From: Flavipsychrobacter sp.
GTDB lineage: Bacteria; Bacteroidota; Bacteroidia; Chitinophagales; Chitinophagaceae
Assembly: GCA_016786615.1 (NCBI GenBank)
Contig: JAEUVX010000015.1
Location: 1 to 64,000 of the forward strand
Direction of reading: 5' to 3'
Length of the DNA: 64,000 nt
Positions 23,964-34,946 of the stretch are shown here, in pieces. A model generated the notes under the pieces. That model made no database searches. It had not been told where the DNA came from and saw only the letters and a program-made list of their open reading frames with translations. Every line of letters begins with the position of its first letter. Position 1 is the first letter of the stretch. Both the position numbers and the translations under genes were made by a program.

Positions 23964-24257
23964 ATGAAAATACTGGCTATCGAAAAAGAGGTTGCAGGGG
24001 TAGATTGGAGTGCTGTAAGCAAAGACATTCTTACACAAGAGGCGCTTGATGTGTACAGGCTATACCTCTCTGCGCAGCTACGCGAACATTATTTCACCGA
24101 AAACAGGCAAGTCGTTCTTGTACTGGAATGCGATAGCAAGGCTCATGCAGCGGCATTACTGAGCAAATTGCCTTTAGTAACAAACAACCTCATCACATTC
24201 AACATCATGGAGCTGCACCCATACACAGGGTATGACAGGATAATGGAGGTGGTGTAA
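23964..24257 (+). CDS. Hypothetical small alpha/beta protein
   Basis: 97 aa with no signal peptide. The order of a strand (MKILAIEKEV), a helix (LDVYRLYLSAQLREHYF), a strand (QVVLVLECDS), a helix (HAAALLSKLP) and a strand (LITFNIMELHPYTGY) looks like a ferredoxin-like dimeric alpha-beta barrel of the muconolactone-isomerase/YCII group. No active-site residues can be named, so the function is unknown. It converges with the next gene, with 3 bp between stop codons. Confidence 0.65.
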   Translation: MKILAIEKEVAGVDWSAVSKDILTQEALDVYRLYLSAQLREHYFTENRQVVLVLECDSKAHAAALLSKLPLVTNNLITFNIMELHPYTGYDRIMEVV

Positions 24258-24260
24258 ATA

Positions 24261-24689
24261 TTACGGCTTTCTGTTGGATTTTATATTTACCACTATGCCT
24301 TTGGTAAGAAAATAAACGCCTGTCACGCCCGAAGCTGCGCCCAATGCATAAATACCCGGACTGGTGTTAATAAAGCTATCATCTTCATTCTGCTTGCCTG
24401 CAACCATAAGCACACCCGATGCAACCAGAAATAATGAACCCATTGCTATATGTGCTATCGATGTACGCTTCATTGTCTGCACATCTTTATATTCCTTTTT
24501 GTATGGTAAAGGCGTTTCTATATATGGCTGCATGAAGAAACCTGCAGGTAGTTGCTGTGCGGTAACAATGCTGTTAGGTTCAGGCATCTTAAGTTTAAAA
24601 CTACGTGCGGCGGGTGTGTAAGGTATCAGCAGGCATTGCAGTATTGTGCAAGATACAATCAACAATTTTCGAAGAGTGGCAATATACAT
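24261..24689 (-). CDS. Hypothetical membrane-associated protein
   Basis: 142 aa from the ATG at 24689; a longer frame to 24788 runs into the rpoC terminator and is unlikely. It has an N-terminal signal or anchor (about 5-25, RKLLIVSCTILQCLLIPYT) and two further hydrophobic helices near the C-terminus (about 78-95 and 110-130), joined by a short polar loop (GKQNEDDSF). I recognise no family. It lies downstream of rpoC on the same strand but beyond a strong terminator. Confidence 0.65.
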   Translation of the reverse strand: MYIATLRKLLIVSCTILQCLLIPYTPAARSFKLKMPEPNSIVTAQQLPAGFFMQPYIETPLPYKKEYKDVQTMKRTSIAHIAMGSLFLVASGVLMVAGKQNEDDSFINTSPGIYALGAASGVTGVYFLTKGIVVNIKSNRKP

Positions 24690-24788
24690 ATAGCTAAGAT
24701 AATTTATAAAACATTGCTGGTCAAGCACTACTGATATAAACTGTCTACCGTTGTGAGTGGGTAATATAGAATAGCAATATAACAACAA

Positions 24789-24810
24789 AGCCCCTCAATA
24801 ACGAGGGGCT
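24789..24810 (-). terminator. Rho-independent terminator after rpoC
   Basis: AGCCCCTC and GAGGGGCT form a perfect 8-bp stem with a 6-nt loop. On the minus strand the hairpin is followed by TTGTTGTT, a T-rich run. It lies 29 bp beyond the rpoC stop codon. Confidence 0.85.
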
Positions 24811-24839
24811 CTGCATATTATGTAAGATTAGTTTAAAGA

Positions 24840-27800
24840 CTATTCTTCTTCGTCAAACTGCAGTACATCGCGGTTTGCCATCAGCAGTTCAAACTCTTCT
24901 TTAGAACCTACTACAATGTCTTCGAAGTCGCGCATACCGGTACCTGCTGGTATCAGGTTACCTGTAATAACGTTTTCTTTCAAGCCCATCAGATTATCGC
25001 TCTTACCGTTGATAGCGGCTTGAGAAAGTACCTTCGTAGTTTCCTGGAATGATGCTGCAGATATCCAGCTTTGTGTACCCAGGGACGCTTTAGTGATACC
25101 CAACAGCAATGGTGCAGATGTAGCAGGTGCCGCATCGCGGTATTCTACTATTTTCTTATCATTACGGCGCAGCATACTGTTTTCTTCACGTATTTCGCGC
25201 AGGGTAACGATTTGACCAGGATGCAGTTTGTCTGAATCGCCCGCTTCTGTTACTACTTTCTTGTCGAATATCCAGTCGTTTTCAACCATGAAGTCGAACT
25301 TATCAACTGTATCATCTTCCAGGAATTTAGTATCACCCGGGTCAACGATAGTTACTTTACGCATCATCTGGCGTACTATCACCTCGATGTGTTTATCGTT
25401 GATTTTCACACCCTGCAAACGGTAAACCTCTTGGATTTCGTTTACCAAGTATTCCTGTACTGCGAACGGCCCTTTGATTGCAAGGATATCGCCCGGTGTT
25501 GTTGCACCGTCAGACAGTGATGTACCTGCTTTTACGAAGTCACCATCCTGCACCATGATGTGGCGCGTCAGTGGCACTAAGTATTTTTTCACCAAACCTT
25601 CGCGAGACTCAACGATGATTTCACGGTTACCACGTTTTACGTTACCGAATGTTACCACACCGTCTATCTCTGCAACGATTGCAGGATTGCTCGGGTTACG
25701 TGCTTCAAACAGTTCCGTTACACGCGGCAGACCACCGGTGATATCTCGGCTACGGCCCATCACACGTGGTATCTTAACGACTACCTGACCACTGTTTACA
25801 GCGTCGCCGTCTGATACGATGATGTGAGAACCAACCGGAAGGTTGTATGATTTTGTTTCCTTACTACCTTCTACAAGGATAGCAGGGATTTTGGTTTTGT
25901 CTTTAGTTTCGATAACCACTTTTTCACGGTGACCTGTTTGTTCGTCGGCCTCTTCGCGGAATGTGATACCCTCGATAACGTTTTCCAGAACGATTTTACC
26001 CGGAACCTCAGAAACGATAACGGCGTTGAACGGATCCCATGTACAGATAACATCACCTTTCACTACTTTCTGTCCGTTTTTCACTTTCAGATGAGAACCG
26101 TAAGGAATGTTATTTGTAATCAGCAGGCGATCGTTGGCAACATCCACAATACGCATCTCGCCCGTACGGCCGATAACTACGTTGATAGTTTCGCCTTCGT
26201 TGTCGGTATGCGTTGTTGTACGCAGGCCGTCGAACTGAACTGTACCATCAAACTTAGCAACCAATTGAGATTCGATAGCAGAAGAACCCGCAACACCACC
26301 CACGTGGAAGGTACGAAGTGTAAGCTGTGTACCCGGCTCACCAATAGACTGTGCAGCGATGATACCTACAGCATCACCCTTCTGTGTCATATAACCGGTT
26401 GCAAGGTTTTTACCATAACACTTAGAACATACACCACGACGAGCCTCACAAGTAAGTACCGAACGTATTTCTACAGTATCGATAGCACTTTCTTCAATAC
26501 GCTGTGCAACGTCTTGTGTTATTTCTCCACCGGCAGATACCAGCAGTTCGTCGTTCAGCGGATCGTACACATCGTGCAATGATGTACGTCCGAGGATACG
26601 GTCGTATAATGGTTCTACGATTTCTTCATTGTCTTTCAGTGCCGAAGTAGCAATACCACGCAGTGTACCACAATCTTCTTCATTGATTACCACGTCCTGT
26701 GCAACGTCTACCAGACGACGAGTCAGATAACCCGCATCGGCTGTTTTCAGGGCGGTATCGGCAAGACCTTTACGCGCACCGTGGGTAGAGATAAAGTATT
26801 CTAATACCGACAGACCTGTTTTGAAGTTTGACAAGATCGGGTTTTCGATAATCTCTGAACCCGAAGAACCACTACGACGTGGTTTTGCCATCAGACCCCT
26901 CAAACCTGCCAGCTGTTTAACCTGTTGTTTAGAACCACGCGCACCCGAATCCAGCATCATGTAAACAGAGTTGAAACCTTGTTTATCACTCGCCATCTCG
27001 CGGATAAGTGTTTCTGTTACACGGGTATCAACGCGCGACCAGATATCGATAATCTGGTTATATCGTTCGTTGTTTGTGATAAGACCCATGTTGTAGTTTT
27101 CCCATACTTCATCCACTTCTTCCTGTGCAGAAGCAACCAATTCTTCTTTAACATCAGGAACGGTAAGGTCGTTGATATTGAACGACAAACCACCACGGAA
27201 GGCTGTACGGAAACCAAGTGTTTTTATATCATCCAGGAATTGTACCGTTTTAGGGATACCTGCATTTTTCAGGATATCACCGATGATTTCACGCAATGAT
27301 TTTTTAGTCAGCAATGCGTTTACATAACCACTTTCTTTTGGTACAAACTGGTTGAACATTACACGGCCAACTGTTGTTTCAATCAGTTGTTTCTGTGTCT
27401 GTCCATCTTTATTAAGAACATCAACTTTTACTTTGATAAAAGCATGAAGGTCAACACGGCCTTCGTTATAAGCAATGATAACTTCTTCAGAGCTGTAGAA
27501 TGCCATGCCTTCACCTTTTACAGGATCGTTAGGCAGGTTACGTTTACCCTTACTGATGTAGTACAGGCCAAGAACCATGTCCTGAGAAGGCAGGGTGATT
27601 GGTGTACCGTTTTGCGGGTTCAGGATGTTGTGAGAAGCCAGCATCAGCAATTGAGCCTCAAGTATAGCCGCACTGCTCAATGGTACGTGTACCGCCATCT
27701 GGTCACCATCGAAATCGGCGTTGAACGCAGAACACACGAGCGGGTGCAGTTGGATAGCTTTACCTTCAATCAACTTAGGTTGGAAAGCCTGAATTGACAA

Positions 27801-29165
27801 ACGGTGAAGCGTTGGGGCACGGTTTAGTAAGATCGGGTGGCCTTTCAGTACATTTTCAAGGATATCCCAAACAACAGACTCTTTGCGTTCTACCAATTTC
27901 TTGGCGCTCTTCACTGTCTTTACAATACCTCTTTCTATCAGTTTGCGAATAATAAACGGCTTGAACAATTCAGCCGCCATATCTTTTGGAAGACCACACT
28001 CATGCAGTTTCATTTCAGGGCCTACCACGATAACCGAACGACCTGAATAGTCAACACGTTTACCCAACAAGTTCTGACGGAAACGGCCTTGCTTACCTTT
28101 CAGTACGTCTGAAAGTGATTTCAGCGCACGGCCACCTTCTGCTTTTACAGCGTTTGATTTACGGCTGTTATCAAACAGAGAGTCAACTGCTTCCTGAAGC
28201 ATACGCTTTTCGTTACGCAGGATTACCTCAGGTGCTTTAATTTCTATCAGGCGTTTCAGACGGTTGTTACGGATAATAACACGACGATACAAATCATTCA
28301 AATCTGAAGACGCGAAACGGCCACCATCCAGTGGTACTAACGGACGCAGTTCAGGTGGTATTACCGGTATGTACTGCATAACAGTCCATTCCAGCCTGTT
28401 CTCTACCCTTGTATTTGCATCGCGGAATGCTTCAACAACACTCAGGCGTTTCAGTGCCTCTTGCTTACGTTGCTGCGATGTTTCGTTTGCAGCAGCGTTA
28501 CGCAGGTCGTAAGACAATTGGTCGAGGTCTATACGGCTCAGTAAAGAGTGCACTGCCTCTGCACCCATCTTGGCGATGAACTTATTCGGATCATCATCAG
28601 ACAGGTATTGGTTGTCTTTCGATACGCTGTCCAGTATCTCCAGATACTCATCTTCAGTAAGCAACTGCAGGTAAGTATTTTCTGAATCTTTAAGGTTCAG
28701 TTTCTGACGGATTAATTCATCCGCTTCACCGGCTTGTACTACTACATAACGTTCGTAGTAAACAATGCTTTCCAGTTTTTTAGAGCTGCTACCCAACAGG
28801 TAACCTATCTTGTTAGGAAGGCTCTTGAAGTACCAGATGTGAACGATAGGTACAACCAGTTTGATATGGCCCAGGCGTTCGCGACGTACTTTCTTTTCAG
28901 TTACTTCAACACCACAACGATCGCACACGATACCCTTATAACGGATACGCTTATACTTACCGCAATAGCATTCGTAATCTTTTACAGGGCCGAATATTTT
29001 CTCGCAAAACAAGCCATCACGTTCAGGCTTGTATGTACGATAGTTAATTGTTTCAGGCTTCAATACTTCACCATACGAACGATCTAATATCGTATCAGGA
29101 GAAGCAAGACTGATGGTGATCTTTCCGAATCCCGCTTTTGGGCGGTTATCCTTTTTAATAGCCAT
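24840..29165 (-). CDS. rpoC: DNA-directed RNA polymerase subunit beta'
   Basis: 1441 aa, within the range of Bacteroidota beta' subunits. The N-terminal zinc site ([20 protein letters not shown]), the active-site [12 protein letters not shown] with the three catalytic Asp residues, the second zinc-binding cluster ([13 protein letters not shown]) and the trigger-loop region are intact. Together with RpoB it forms the catalytic core of RNA polymerase. It follows rpoB after 67 bp on the same strand and is closed by a strong terminator. No frameshift is visible. Confidence 0.98.
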   Translation of the reverse strand: MAIKKDNRPKAGFGKITISLASPDTILDRSYGEVLKPETINYRTYKPERDGLFCEKIFGPVKDYECYCGKYKRIRYKGIVCDRCGVEVTEKKVRRERLGHIKLVVPIVHIWYFKSLPNKIGYLLGSSSKKLESIVYYERYVVVQAGEADELIRQKLNLKDSENTYLQLLTEDEYLEILDSVSKDNQYLSDDDPNKFIAKMGAEAVHSLLSRIDLDQLSYDLRNAAANETSQQRKQEALKRLSVVEAFRDANTRVENRLEWTVMQYIPVIPPELRPLVPLDGGRFASSDLNDLYRRVIIRNNRLKRLIEIKAPEVILRNEKRMLQEAVDSLFDNSRKSNAVKAEGGRALKSLSDVLKGKQGRFRQNLLGKRVDYSGRSVIVVGPEMKLHECGLPKDMAAELFKPFIIRKLIERGIVKTVKSAKKLVERKESVVWDILENVLKGHPILLNRAPTLHRLSIQAFQPKLIEGKAIQLHPLVCSAFNADFDGDQMAVHVPLSSAAILEAQLLMLASHNILNPQNGTPITLPSQDMVLGLYYISKGKRNLPNDPVKGEGMAFYSSEEVIIAYNEGRVDLHAFIKVKVDVLNKDGQTQKQLIETTVGRVMFNQFVPKESGYVNALLTKKSLREIIGDILKNAGIPKTVQFLDDIKTLGFRTAFRGGLSFNINDLTVPDVKEELVASAQEEVDEVWENYNMGLITNNERYNQIIDIWSRVDTRVTETLIREMASDKQGFNSVYMMLDSGARGSKQQVKQLAGLRGLMAKPRRSGSSGSEIIENPILSNFKTGLSVLEYFISTHGARKGLADTALKTADAGYLTRRLVDVAQDVVINEEDCGTLRGIATSALKDNEEIVEPLYDRILGRTSLHDVYDPLNDELLVSAGGEITQDVAQRIEESAIDTVEIRSVLTCEARRGVCSKCYGKNLATGYMTQKGDAVGIIAAQSIGEPGTQLTLRTFHVGGVAGSSAIESQLVAKFDGTVQFDGLRTTTHTDNEGETINVVIGRTGEMRIVDVANDRLLITNNIPYGSHLKVKNGQKVVKGDVICTWDPFNAVIVSEVPGKIVLENVIEGITFREEADEQTGHREKVVIETKDKTKIPAILVEGSKETKSYNLPVGSHIIVSDGDAVNSGQVVVKIPRVMGRSRDITGGLPRVTELFEARNPSNPAIVAEIDGVVTFGNVKRGNREIIVESREGLVKKYLVPLTRHIMVQDGDFVKAGTSLSDGATTPGDILAIKGPFAVQEYLVNEIQEVYRLQGVKINDKHIEVIVRQMMRKVTIVDPGDTKFLEDDTVDKFDFMVENDWIFDKKVVTEAGDSDKLHPGQIVTLREIREENSMLRRNDKKIVEYRDAAPATSAPLLLGITKASLGTQSWISAASFQETTKVLSQAAINGKSDNLMGLKENVITGNLIPAGTGMRDFEDIVVGSKEEFELLMANRDVLQFDEEE

Positions 29166-29232
29166 ATTAAGAAAGAAGTATTTTTTTAAAAATTTTGTTG
29201 TTAATCCTTTGAGTTGTTACCGTCAAAGAATA

Positions 29233-32200
29233 CTATTCAAATTTCAGTTCCAGACCCAGACCACGCAATTCATTCACCAATACGTTGAATGACTCAGGTA
29301 TGCCCGGTTTCGGTACGTTGTCACCTTTAACGATGGCTTCATAAGTCTTAGCACGACCCATAATGTCATCCGATTTCAGTGTCAACAATTCCTGCAGGAT
29401 ATTAGATGCACCGTATGCTTCCAATGCCCAAACCTCCATCTCACCAAAACGCTGACCACCGAACTGTGCTTTACCACCCAATGGCTGTTGTGTGATAAGG
29501 CTGTACGGTCCGATAGAACGTGCGTGCATCTTATCATCTACCATGTGGTGCAGTTTAATCATGTAAATGATACCAACTGTTGCTTTCTGGTGGAAACGTT
29601 CACCTGTTTCACCATCGTACAGGTATGTGTGGCCGAATGTAGGCAACTGTGCATCATGAATCAGTTCATCGATTTCACTTACAGCAGCACCATCGAAGAT
29701 TGGCGTAGCAAACTTCACACCCAGTTTTTCACCTGCCCATCCAAGGATAGTTTCATAAATCTGTCCGAGGTTCATACGAGAAGGTACACCAAGCGGGTTC
29801 AGTACGATATCAACAGGCGTACCATCTTCCAGGAACGGCATATCTTCATCACGTACTATTTTCGCTACGATACCTTTGTTACCGTGACGACCGGCCATCT
29901 TATCACCCACTTTCAGCTTACGCTTACTTGCCAGGTACACTTTAGCCAGTTTCAACACACCAGCAGGCAATTCATCACCTATGCTCAGGTTGAACTTCTC
30001 GCGCTTGTAACGTCCCAGTTCTTCGTTGAATTTGATGTTGTAGTTGTGCAACAGCAGGTTTATCAAATCATCAGTTGATTTATCGCCTGTCCAGTTCAAC
30101 GGATTAACGTTCTGGAAGTCGATAGAACCCAATGTTTTAGAATTGAACTTACCACCCTTGCTCAGTACCAGTTCGCCGAAGTTGTTAGTGATACCTGCAG
30201 ATGATTTGTCTTTCAACAAAGTCATCAGCTTGTCCATCAACAGGTTCTTCAGGTCTTCGAGATTTTTCTCGTGTACTTTTTCTATTTTTTCCAGTTGTGC
30301 TTTTTCACGAACCTTAGAATTCTTGTCCTTCTTAGCACGTTGGAATAATTGCTTATCAATTACGATACCTTCAGTACCACTTGGTGCTTTCAGAGATGCA
30401 TCTTTAGCATCACCTGCTTTATCACCGAAGATAGCACGCAACAGTTTTTCTTCCGGCGTAGGGTCAGTTTCACCTTTAGGGGTGATTTTACCTATCAGGA
30501 TATCGCCCTCACCTACGTGAGCACCGATGCGTATGATACCGTTTTCATCCAGGTCTTTAGTTGCTTCTTCCGATACGTTTGGTATATCCGGTGTCAGTTC
30601 TTCTTCACCCAGTTTAGTATCGCGTACTTCCAGTTCATACTCATCAATATGGATTGATGTAAACAGGTCATCACGTACTACTTTTTCATTGATTACGATG
30701 GCATCCTCGAAGTTGTAACCTTTCCAAGGCATGAACGCTACCTTCAGGTTACGTCCCAGTGCCAGTTCACCATCCTTAGTTGCATAACCCTCAGTCAGGA
30801 AGTCGCCTTCTTTCACTTTCTGCCCTACTTTCACGCATGGCCTCAGTGTGATGCTTGTACTTTGGTTGGTTTTCTTATACTTAGTAAGTGTATATACTTT
30901 CAGGTCATCTTCAAATGAAACCAAACGAGCTGTTTCATTACGGTCGTAACGAACGTGTATTTCGTTTGCATCTACATATTCAATAACACCAGTACCTTCA
31001 GCATGTATCTGTATACGTGCATCGCGTGCTGCTTTAGCCTCCAGGCCTGTACCTACGATAGGTACCTGCGGGCGGATAAGCGGAACAGCCTGACGTTGCA
31101 TGTTCGATCCCATCAGCGCACGGTTGGCATCATCATGCTCAAGGAATGGAATCAGGGACGCACTCAAACCAACAATCTGGTTAGGTGCCACGTCCATGTA
31201 TTCTACTTCTTCGCGATCCAGGATCGGGAAGTCACCTGTTTGACGAGATTTGATTTTATCTTCTACGAAGTTGCCTTTATCATCCAATGGAATGTTTGCC
31301 TGGGCAATTTTCGCTTCATCTTCTTCCTCCGCACTCAGGTAATGATGATGTTTCAGGTCAACTTTACCTTCTTTTACTTTACGGTATGGTGTTTCGATAA
31401 AGCCCATATCATTAATCTTAGCGTGTACGCAAAGCGTAGAGATAAGACCGATGTTCGGACCTTCCGGTGTTTCGATAGTACACAGGCGGCCATAGTGGCT
31501 GTAGTGAACGTCACGAACCTCGAAGCCCGCACGCTCACGGCTCAGACCACCGGGTCCGAGAGCAGATATACGACGCTTGTGCGTGATTTCTGAAAGCGGA
31601 TTGGTTTGGTCGAGGAACTGAGACAGCTGCGATGTACCAAAGAATGAGTTGATAACTGAAGACAGTGTACGTGCATTAATCAGGTCGATTGGCGTGAACA
31701 CCTCATTATCACGAACGTTCATACGCTCGCGGATAGTACGTGCCATACGTGCCAGACCAACACCAAACTGTGCAAACAACTGCTCACCTACTGTACGTAC
31801 ACGACGGTTGCTCAGGTGATCGATATCATCGATTTCTGCTTTACCATTTGTGAGGCGTACCAGGTATTTAATGATAGATATGATATCTTCTTTGCTCAAT
31901 ACTTTCGTATCAAGGTTGATATCAAGATTTAATTTCCTGTTGATTTTATAACGGCCTACTTCACCCAGGTCATAACGTTTATCACTGAAGAATAATTTTT
32001 CAATGATACCACGTGCTGTTTCGTCATCCGGCGCATCAGAACCACGCAATTGGCGGTAGATGTGCTGAACGGCTTCCAGTTCAGAGTTTGAAGTATCCTT
32101 ATTTAATGTATTGTAGATGATAGAGAAATCGCCGCTCACCTCTTCTTTCTGCAGGAATACGGTAGGGATACCCATTTCCTGAATCATTGCTGCGTTATCT

Positions 32201-33045
32201 TCATCAAGTACATTGTCACGGTCAAGAACCACTTCATTACGCTCGATGGTTACAACCTCACCGGTATCCTCATCTACGAAGTCTTCTGTCCATGTACGCA
32301 ATACACGTGCAGCCAAGCGGCGGCCAATGTGTGCGCTCAATGTTTTCTTATCAGTTTTCACTTCGTCTGCCATGCCAAACAGTTCAAGGATATCCTTATC
32401 TGTTTCGAAGCCGATAGCACGAAGCAATGTAGTTACAGGGAATTTTTTCTTACGGTCGATGTAAGCATACATGACATTGTTAATGTCTGTAGCAAACTCC
32501 ATCCACGCACCTTTGAAAGGAATTACGCGCGCACTGTAGATTTTCGTACCGTTAGGGTGAACGCTCTGGCCGAAGAATACACCCGGAGAGCGGTGCAACT
32601 GAGATACAACAACACGCTCAGCACCATTGATAACGAAAGTACCACGCGGTGTCATGTATGGGATATTACCCAAAAACACATCCTGAATGATAGTTTCGAA
32701 GTCTACGTGTTCTTCATCATTACAGCTCAGTTTCAGTTTTGCTTTTAAAGGCACTGAATACGTAAGCCCACGCTCCATACACTCTTCAATGGTGTAACGT
32801 GGCGGATCGATAAAGTAATCCAGAAATTCCAGAACGAAGATGTTGCGGGTATCCGTGATAGGAAAGTTCTCCTGGAACACACGGAACAAGCCTTCGTTAT
32901 CACGCTTATCAGGCGTGGTTTCGAGCTGGAAGAAATCCTTGAACGATTGCAGCTGAATGCCCAGCAGATCAGGTGTTTCAGCAACATCATGAATCTTCGC
33001 GAAGTTAACGCGGCCGGATGCAGTTCGTTTTTGTGGTATAGCCAT
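29233..33045 (-). CDS. rpoB: DNA-directed RNA polymerase subunit beta
   Basis: 1270 aa, normal for Bacteroidota. [37 protein letters not shown] residues make up the rifampicin-binding region, with the usual Asp, His and Arg in place, so no known resistance change stands out. The conserved [27 protein letters not shown] and C-terminal segments are present. It is the first gene of an rpoB-rpoC unit with its own promoter (33184-33215) and a leader of about 130 nt. The ribosomal protein genes that usually precede rpoB are not here. Confidence 0.98.
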   Translation of the reverse strand: MAIPQKRTASGRVNFAKIHDVAETPDLLGIQLQSFKDFFQLETTPDKRDNEGLFRVFQENFPITDTRNIFVLEFLDYFIDPPRYTIEECMERGLTYSVPLKAKLKLSCNDEEHVDFETIIQDVFLGNIPYMTPRGTFVINGAERVVVSQLHRSPGVFFGQSVHPNGTKIYSARVIPFKGAWMEFATDINNVMYAYIDRKKKFPVTTLLRAIGFETDKDILELFGMADEVKTDKKTLSAHIGRRLAARVLRTWTEDFVDEDTGEVVTIERNEVVLDRDNVLDEDNAAMIQEMGIPTVFLQKEEVSGDFSIIYNTLNKDTSNSELEAVQHIYRQLRGSDAPDDETARGIIEKLFFSDKRYDLGEVGRYKINRKLNLDINLDTKVLSKEDIISIIKYLVRLTNGKAEIDDIDHLSNRRVRTVGEQLFAQFGVGLARMARTIRERMNVRDNEVFTPIDLINARTLSSVINSFFGTSQLSQFLDQTNPLSEITHKRRISALGPGGLSRERAGFEVRDVHYSHYGRLCTIETPEGPNIGLISTLCVHAKINDMGFIETPYRKVKEGKVDLKHHHYLSAEEEDEAKIAQANIPLDDKGNFVEDKIKSRQTGDFPILDREEVEYMDVAPNQIVGLSASLIPFLEHDDANRALMGSNMQRQAVPLIRPQVPIVGTGLEAKAARDARIQIHAEGTGVIEYVDANEIHVRYDRNETARLVSFEDDLKVYTLTKYKKTNQSTSITLRPCVKVGQKVKEGDFLTEGYATKDGELALGRNLKVAFMPWKGYNFEDAIVINEKVVRDDLFTSIHIDEYELEVRDTKLGEEELTPDIPNVSEEATKDLDENGIIRIGAHVGEGDILIGKITPKGETDPTPEEKLLRAIFGDKAGDAKDASLKAPSGTEGIVIDKQLFQRAKKDKNSKVREKAQLEKIEKVHEKNLEDLKNLLMDKLMTLLKDKSSAGITNNFGELVLSKGGKFNSKTLGSIDFQNVNPLNWTGDKSTDDLINLLLHNYNIKFNEELGRYKREKFNLSIGDELPAGVLKLAKVYLASKRKLKVGDKMAGRHGNKGIVAKIVRDEDMPFLEDGTPVDIVLNPLGVPSRMNLGQIYETILGWAGEKLGVKFATPIFDGAAVSEIDELIHDAQLPTFGHTYLYDGETGERFHQKATVGIIYMIKLHHMVDDKMHARSIGPYSLITQQPLGGKAQFGGQRFGEMEVWALEAYGASNILQELLTLKSDDIMGRAKTYEAIVKGDNVPKPGIPESFNVLVNELRGLGLELKFE

Positions 33046-33183
33046 AGTATGTTAAAAACTCCTTTTTTACAAAACAAAAATCCCCATACCGTATAGCGTT
33101 AGCTAACAGTACAGGTTCAAACTGTAACAATAAATTGATCAATAAATAAATGCACGTACGATTTCCCCAATAAAATTGGGAGT

Positions 33184-33215
33184 GCAAATATAGATAAGAC
33201 TTATCTATTTAGCAA
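33184..33215 (-). promoter_or_regulatory. rpoBC promoter with internal palindrome
   Basis: On the minus strand, TTG (33213-33215, in TTTTTTGC) is followed after 20 nt by TATATTTGC (33184-33192), matching both Bacteroidota promoter boxes and their spacing. The spacer and edge contain ATAGATAAG-A-CTTATCTAT (33190-33208), a perfect 9-bp inverted repeat with a 1-nt centre, which would be well placed for a repressor. Confidence 0.75.
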
Positions 33216-33431
33216 AAAATATTCCAAAAAAGACAGTTTTCACAAAATATTACAATTAATTATTCACATTAAACAAATAACAGCTATGTAATATTCTGAT
33301 ATTACTCCGTGCCAGTACGGAGGCAATTTACACCAATCATGGTATATAACAACAGAAATACCCCCTCTATATTTGCACGAATAATTATTAAAAAATCAGC
33401 AAATACGCTTCTCTTTTAAAAATCAATTTTT

Positions 33432-33439
33432 TATATTTG
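33432..33439 (+). promoter_or_regulatory. Candidate -7 element for the small lipoprotein
   Basis: TATATTTG matches TAnnTTTG and lies 29 nt before the start codon at 33469. A second match, TATATTTGC, is at about 33368-33376. Neither has a convincing -33 TTG, so which one is used is unclear. Confidence 0.4.
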
Positions 33440-33468
33440 TCATCAATAAATCAAAAAATACACTTATT

Positions 33469-33687
33469 ATGAAAAAAATCGCCCCAATCGCAGCAATCGC
33501 TTTGTTTGCAGTAGCATTCACATCTTGCAAAAAGAACTACAAATGTACTTGCTCTGTAACTGTATCAGGTGTTACTACCTCTGCAACTACAGATTTAGGT
33601 AAACAAAAGAAGAAAGATGCAGAAGCAGCATGTTCAGCTAAAGCAACTTCTGTAGCTGGTGTTTCTTACACTTGCAAATTAGATTAA
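33469..33687 (+). CDS. Small Cys-rich lipoprotein
   Basis: 72 aa. It has a type II signal peptide with the lipobox-like AFTSC (C20), then a 52-residue mature chain with four more cysteines (C26, C28, C55, C69) that could form two disulfides. The middle is Thr/Ser-rich, followed by the helix-like LGKQKKKDAEAACSAKA. I do not recognise the family. The gene is monocistronic, with a possible promoter just upstream and a strong terminator 26 bp after the stop, which suggests it is a real and well-expressed gene. It would be anchored in the inner or outer membrane. Confidence 0.8.
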   Translation: MKKIAPIAAIALFAVAFTSCKKNYKCTCSVTVSGVTTSATTDLGKQKKKDAEAACSAKATSVAGVSYTCKLD

Positions 33688-33712
33688 TCAATTCCTTAGT
33701 TATTTTTATTTG

Positions 33713-33737
33713 AAGAGGCGCTCACTGAGCGCCTCTT
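33713..33737 (+). terminator. Terminator of the small lipoprotein gene
   Basis: AAGAGGCGCTC and GAGCGCCTCTT form a perfect 11-bp stem around an ACT loop, followed by CTGCTTTT. It begins 26 bp after the stop codon at 33687. Confidence 0.85.
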
Positions 33738-33792
33738 CTGCTTTTATATGCCATACAAATATTGAAATAAGTTATTTCTATACGTATAAATC

Positions 33793-33820
33793 AATGTATA
33801 TACATTAATGTATGTACATT
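33793..33820 (+). promoter_or_regulatory. Two abutting palindromic operator sites before the MarR gene
   Basis: AATGTATATACATT (33793-33806) is a perfect 14-bp palindrome and is followed without a gap by AATGTATGTACATT (33807-33820), which differs from it at one position. The second site overlaps a -7 element TACATTTG (33815-33822). The start codon at 33827 is only 4 nt further, so binding here would block transcription. Autorepression by the MarR protein is the obvious inference. Confidence 0.7.
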
Positions 33821-33826
33821 TGTATT

Positions 33827-34282
33827 ATGAAACTGGAAGATGTACTTAAAACCAGCAAATTTAATGATGAGGTGCATAAGGCTACGCTGAATATATTATA
33901 CACATCTTACTGGATGCGCGATAATATGAGCGCTGTGATGAAAGACATTGGCATTACGTCAGAACAATTCAATATTCTGCGGATACTGAAGGGGAAATAC
34001 CCGAAAGCAATGTGTGTAAAAGATATAGCAGGCAGAATGATTGAAAAAAGCTCGAATGTGCCACGCATACTCGATAGGCTGGTGGCTAAAGAACTGGTGA
34101 TGCGTACTACTTCAAAAGAAGATAAACGTGAAACCATCATCTCGCTGACAGAAACAGGGATGAAAACACTGCAAACAGCAAACGAGGCATTGGTAGAGAT
34201 TAACAGGAAAACTATCGGCATTACCAACGAAGAAGCAGTAGTACTAAACCAGCTTCTGGAAAAACTAAGAAAAACAGATTAA
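33827..34282 (+). CDS. MarR family transcriptional regulator
   Basis: 151 aa from the ATG at 33827; an ATG at 33812 lies inside the operator and would add five residues. It has a winged helix-turn-helix (about 50-115): GITSEQFNILRILK, MCVKDIAGRMIEKSSNVPRILDRLVAKELV, then the wing TTSKEDKRETIISLTETG. MarR proteins bind palindromes as dimers and are often released by phenolic ligands or oxidation. The two 14-bp palindromes directly upstream are its likely target. YceI follows 22 bp downstream, probably in the same operon. Confidence 0.92.
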   Translation: MKLEDVLKTSKFNDEVHKATLNILYTSYWMRDNMSAVMKDIGITSEQFNILRILKGKYPKAMCVKDIAGRMIEKSSNVPRILDRLVAKELVMRTTSKEDKRETIISLTETGMKTLQTANEALVEINRKTIGITNEEAVVLNQLLEKLRKTD

Positions 34283-34304
34283 TAACTATAAAAACAATAC
34301 AATT

Positions 34305-34835
34305 ATGGCAACAAATTGGGCATTAGATGCTTCGCACTCAGAATTACAGTTTAAAGTGCGCCACATGATGATTTCGAACGTAACAGGCGAGTTTCAGAAA
34401 TTCGATGCAAACGTAACAACTGAAGGTGATGATTTCGCAAGTGCAAAAATCAGCTTCACTGCTGATATCGATTCTATCACAACTAAAAATGAACAACGTG
34501 ACGGGCACCTGAAGTCTGAAGATTTCTTTGATGCAGCAAACCATCCACAGCTGAAATTCGAAAGCACAGAACTAAAGAAAACAGATGACGAAAATTATAA
34601 ACTACATGGTAACCTTACCATCCGTGCTACTACCCTGCCTGTTGTGCTGGATGTAGAATACGGTGGTACTATCAAAGACCCTTGGGGTAATATCCGTGCA
34701 GGCTTTGTGGTAGAAGGAAAAATAAACCGTAAAGAATATGGACTGCACTGGAGTGCCGTTACAGAAGCAGGCGGACTGGTAGTAAGTGATGATGTAAAAA
34801 TACATGCAGCAGTAGAGTTTGTAAAAGCATCTTAA
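34305..34835 (+). CDS. YceI family protein
   Basis: 176 aa, one YceI lipocalin-like domain: WALDASHSELQFKVRHMM at the start, AKISFTADIDSITTKNEQRDGHLKSEDFFD in the middle and WGNIRAGFVVEGKINRKEYGL towards the end. The fold binds isoprenoids such as octaprenyl-phosphate or quinone in relatives. There is no signal peptide here, so the protein is probably cytoplasmic, unlike E. coli YceI. It follows the MarR gene by 22 bp and should be under its control. MarR-YceI pairs are common in Bacteroidota. Confidence 0.93.
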   Translation: MATNWALDASHSELQFKVRHMMISNVTGEFQKFDANVTTEGDDFASAKISFTADIDSITTKNEQRDGHLKSEDFFDAANHPQLKFESTELKKTDDENYKLHGNLTIRATTLPVVLDVEYGGTIKDPWGNIRAGFVVEGKINRKEYGLHWSAVTEAGGLVVSDDVKIHAAVEFVKAS

Positions 34836-34860
34836 TAAGATTAGAGGCAGGGGGTAAATG

Positions 34861-34890
34861 CAAAGGGTGTCACAATTGTGGCACCCTTTG
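34861..34890 (+). terminator. Terminator after the MarR-yceI operon
   Basis: CAAAGGGTG and CACCCTTTG form a 9-bp stem that continues inwards with TCACA/TGTGG pairs including one G-T, giving a long hairpin followed by TTGTTGTATAA. It lies 25 bp after the yceI stop codon. Confidence 0.75.
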
Positions 34891-34946
34891 TTGTATAATG
34901 GCTGATAATAATTGTAACTTTTCTTAAACAACTACGATATACTATT

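Larger units (their letters stand above)
33046..33468. other. Divergent regulatory region between rpoB and lipoprotein gene
   Basis: This 423-bp region has no gene. On the minus side it holds the rpoB leader and a full promoter with a palindrome between its boxes (33184-33215). On the plus side it holds two candidate -7 elements for the small lipoprotein, TATATTTGC near 33368-33376 and TATATTTG at 33432-33439. The middle is A+T-rich. Confidence 0.75.

Noticed and set aside
17512..24257. A complete integrated mobile element
   Set aside because: No integrase, transposase, relaxase or phage structural gene is visible, and no pair of matching ends was found.
29488..30078. A 196-codon plus-strand frame inside rpoB
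   Set aside because: It is the antisense of a conserved rpoB region and its translation has no protein-like features.
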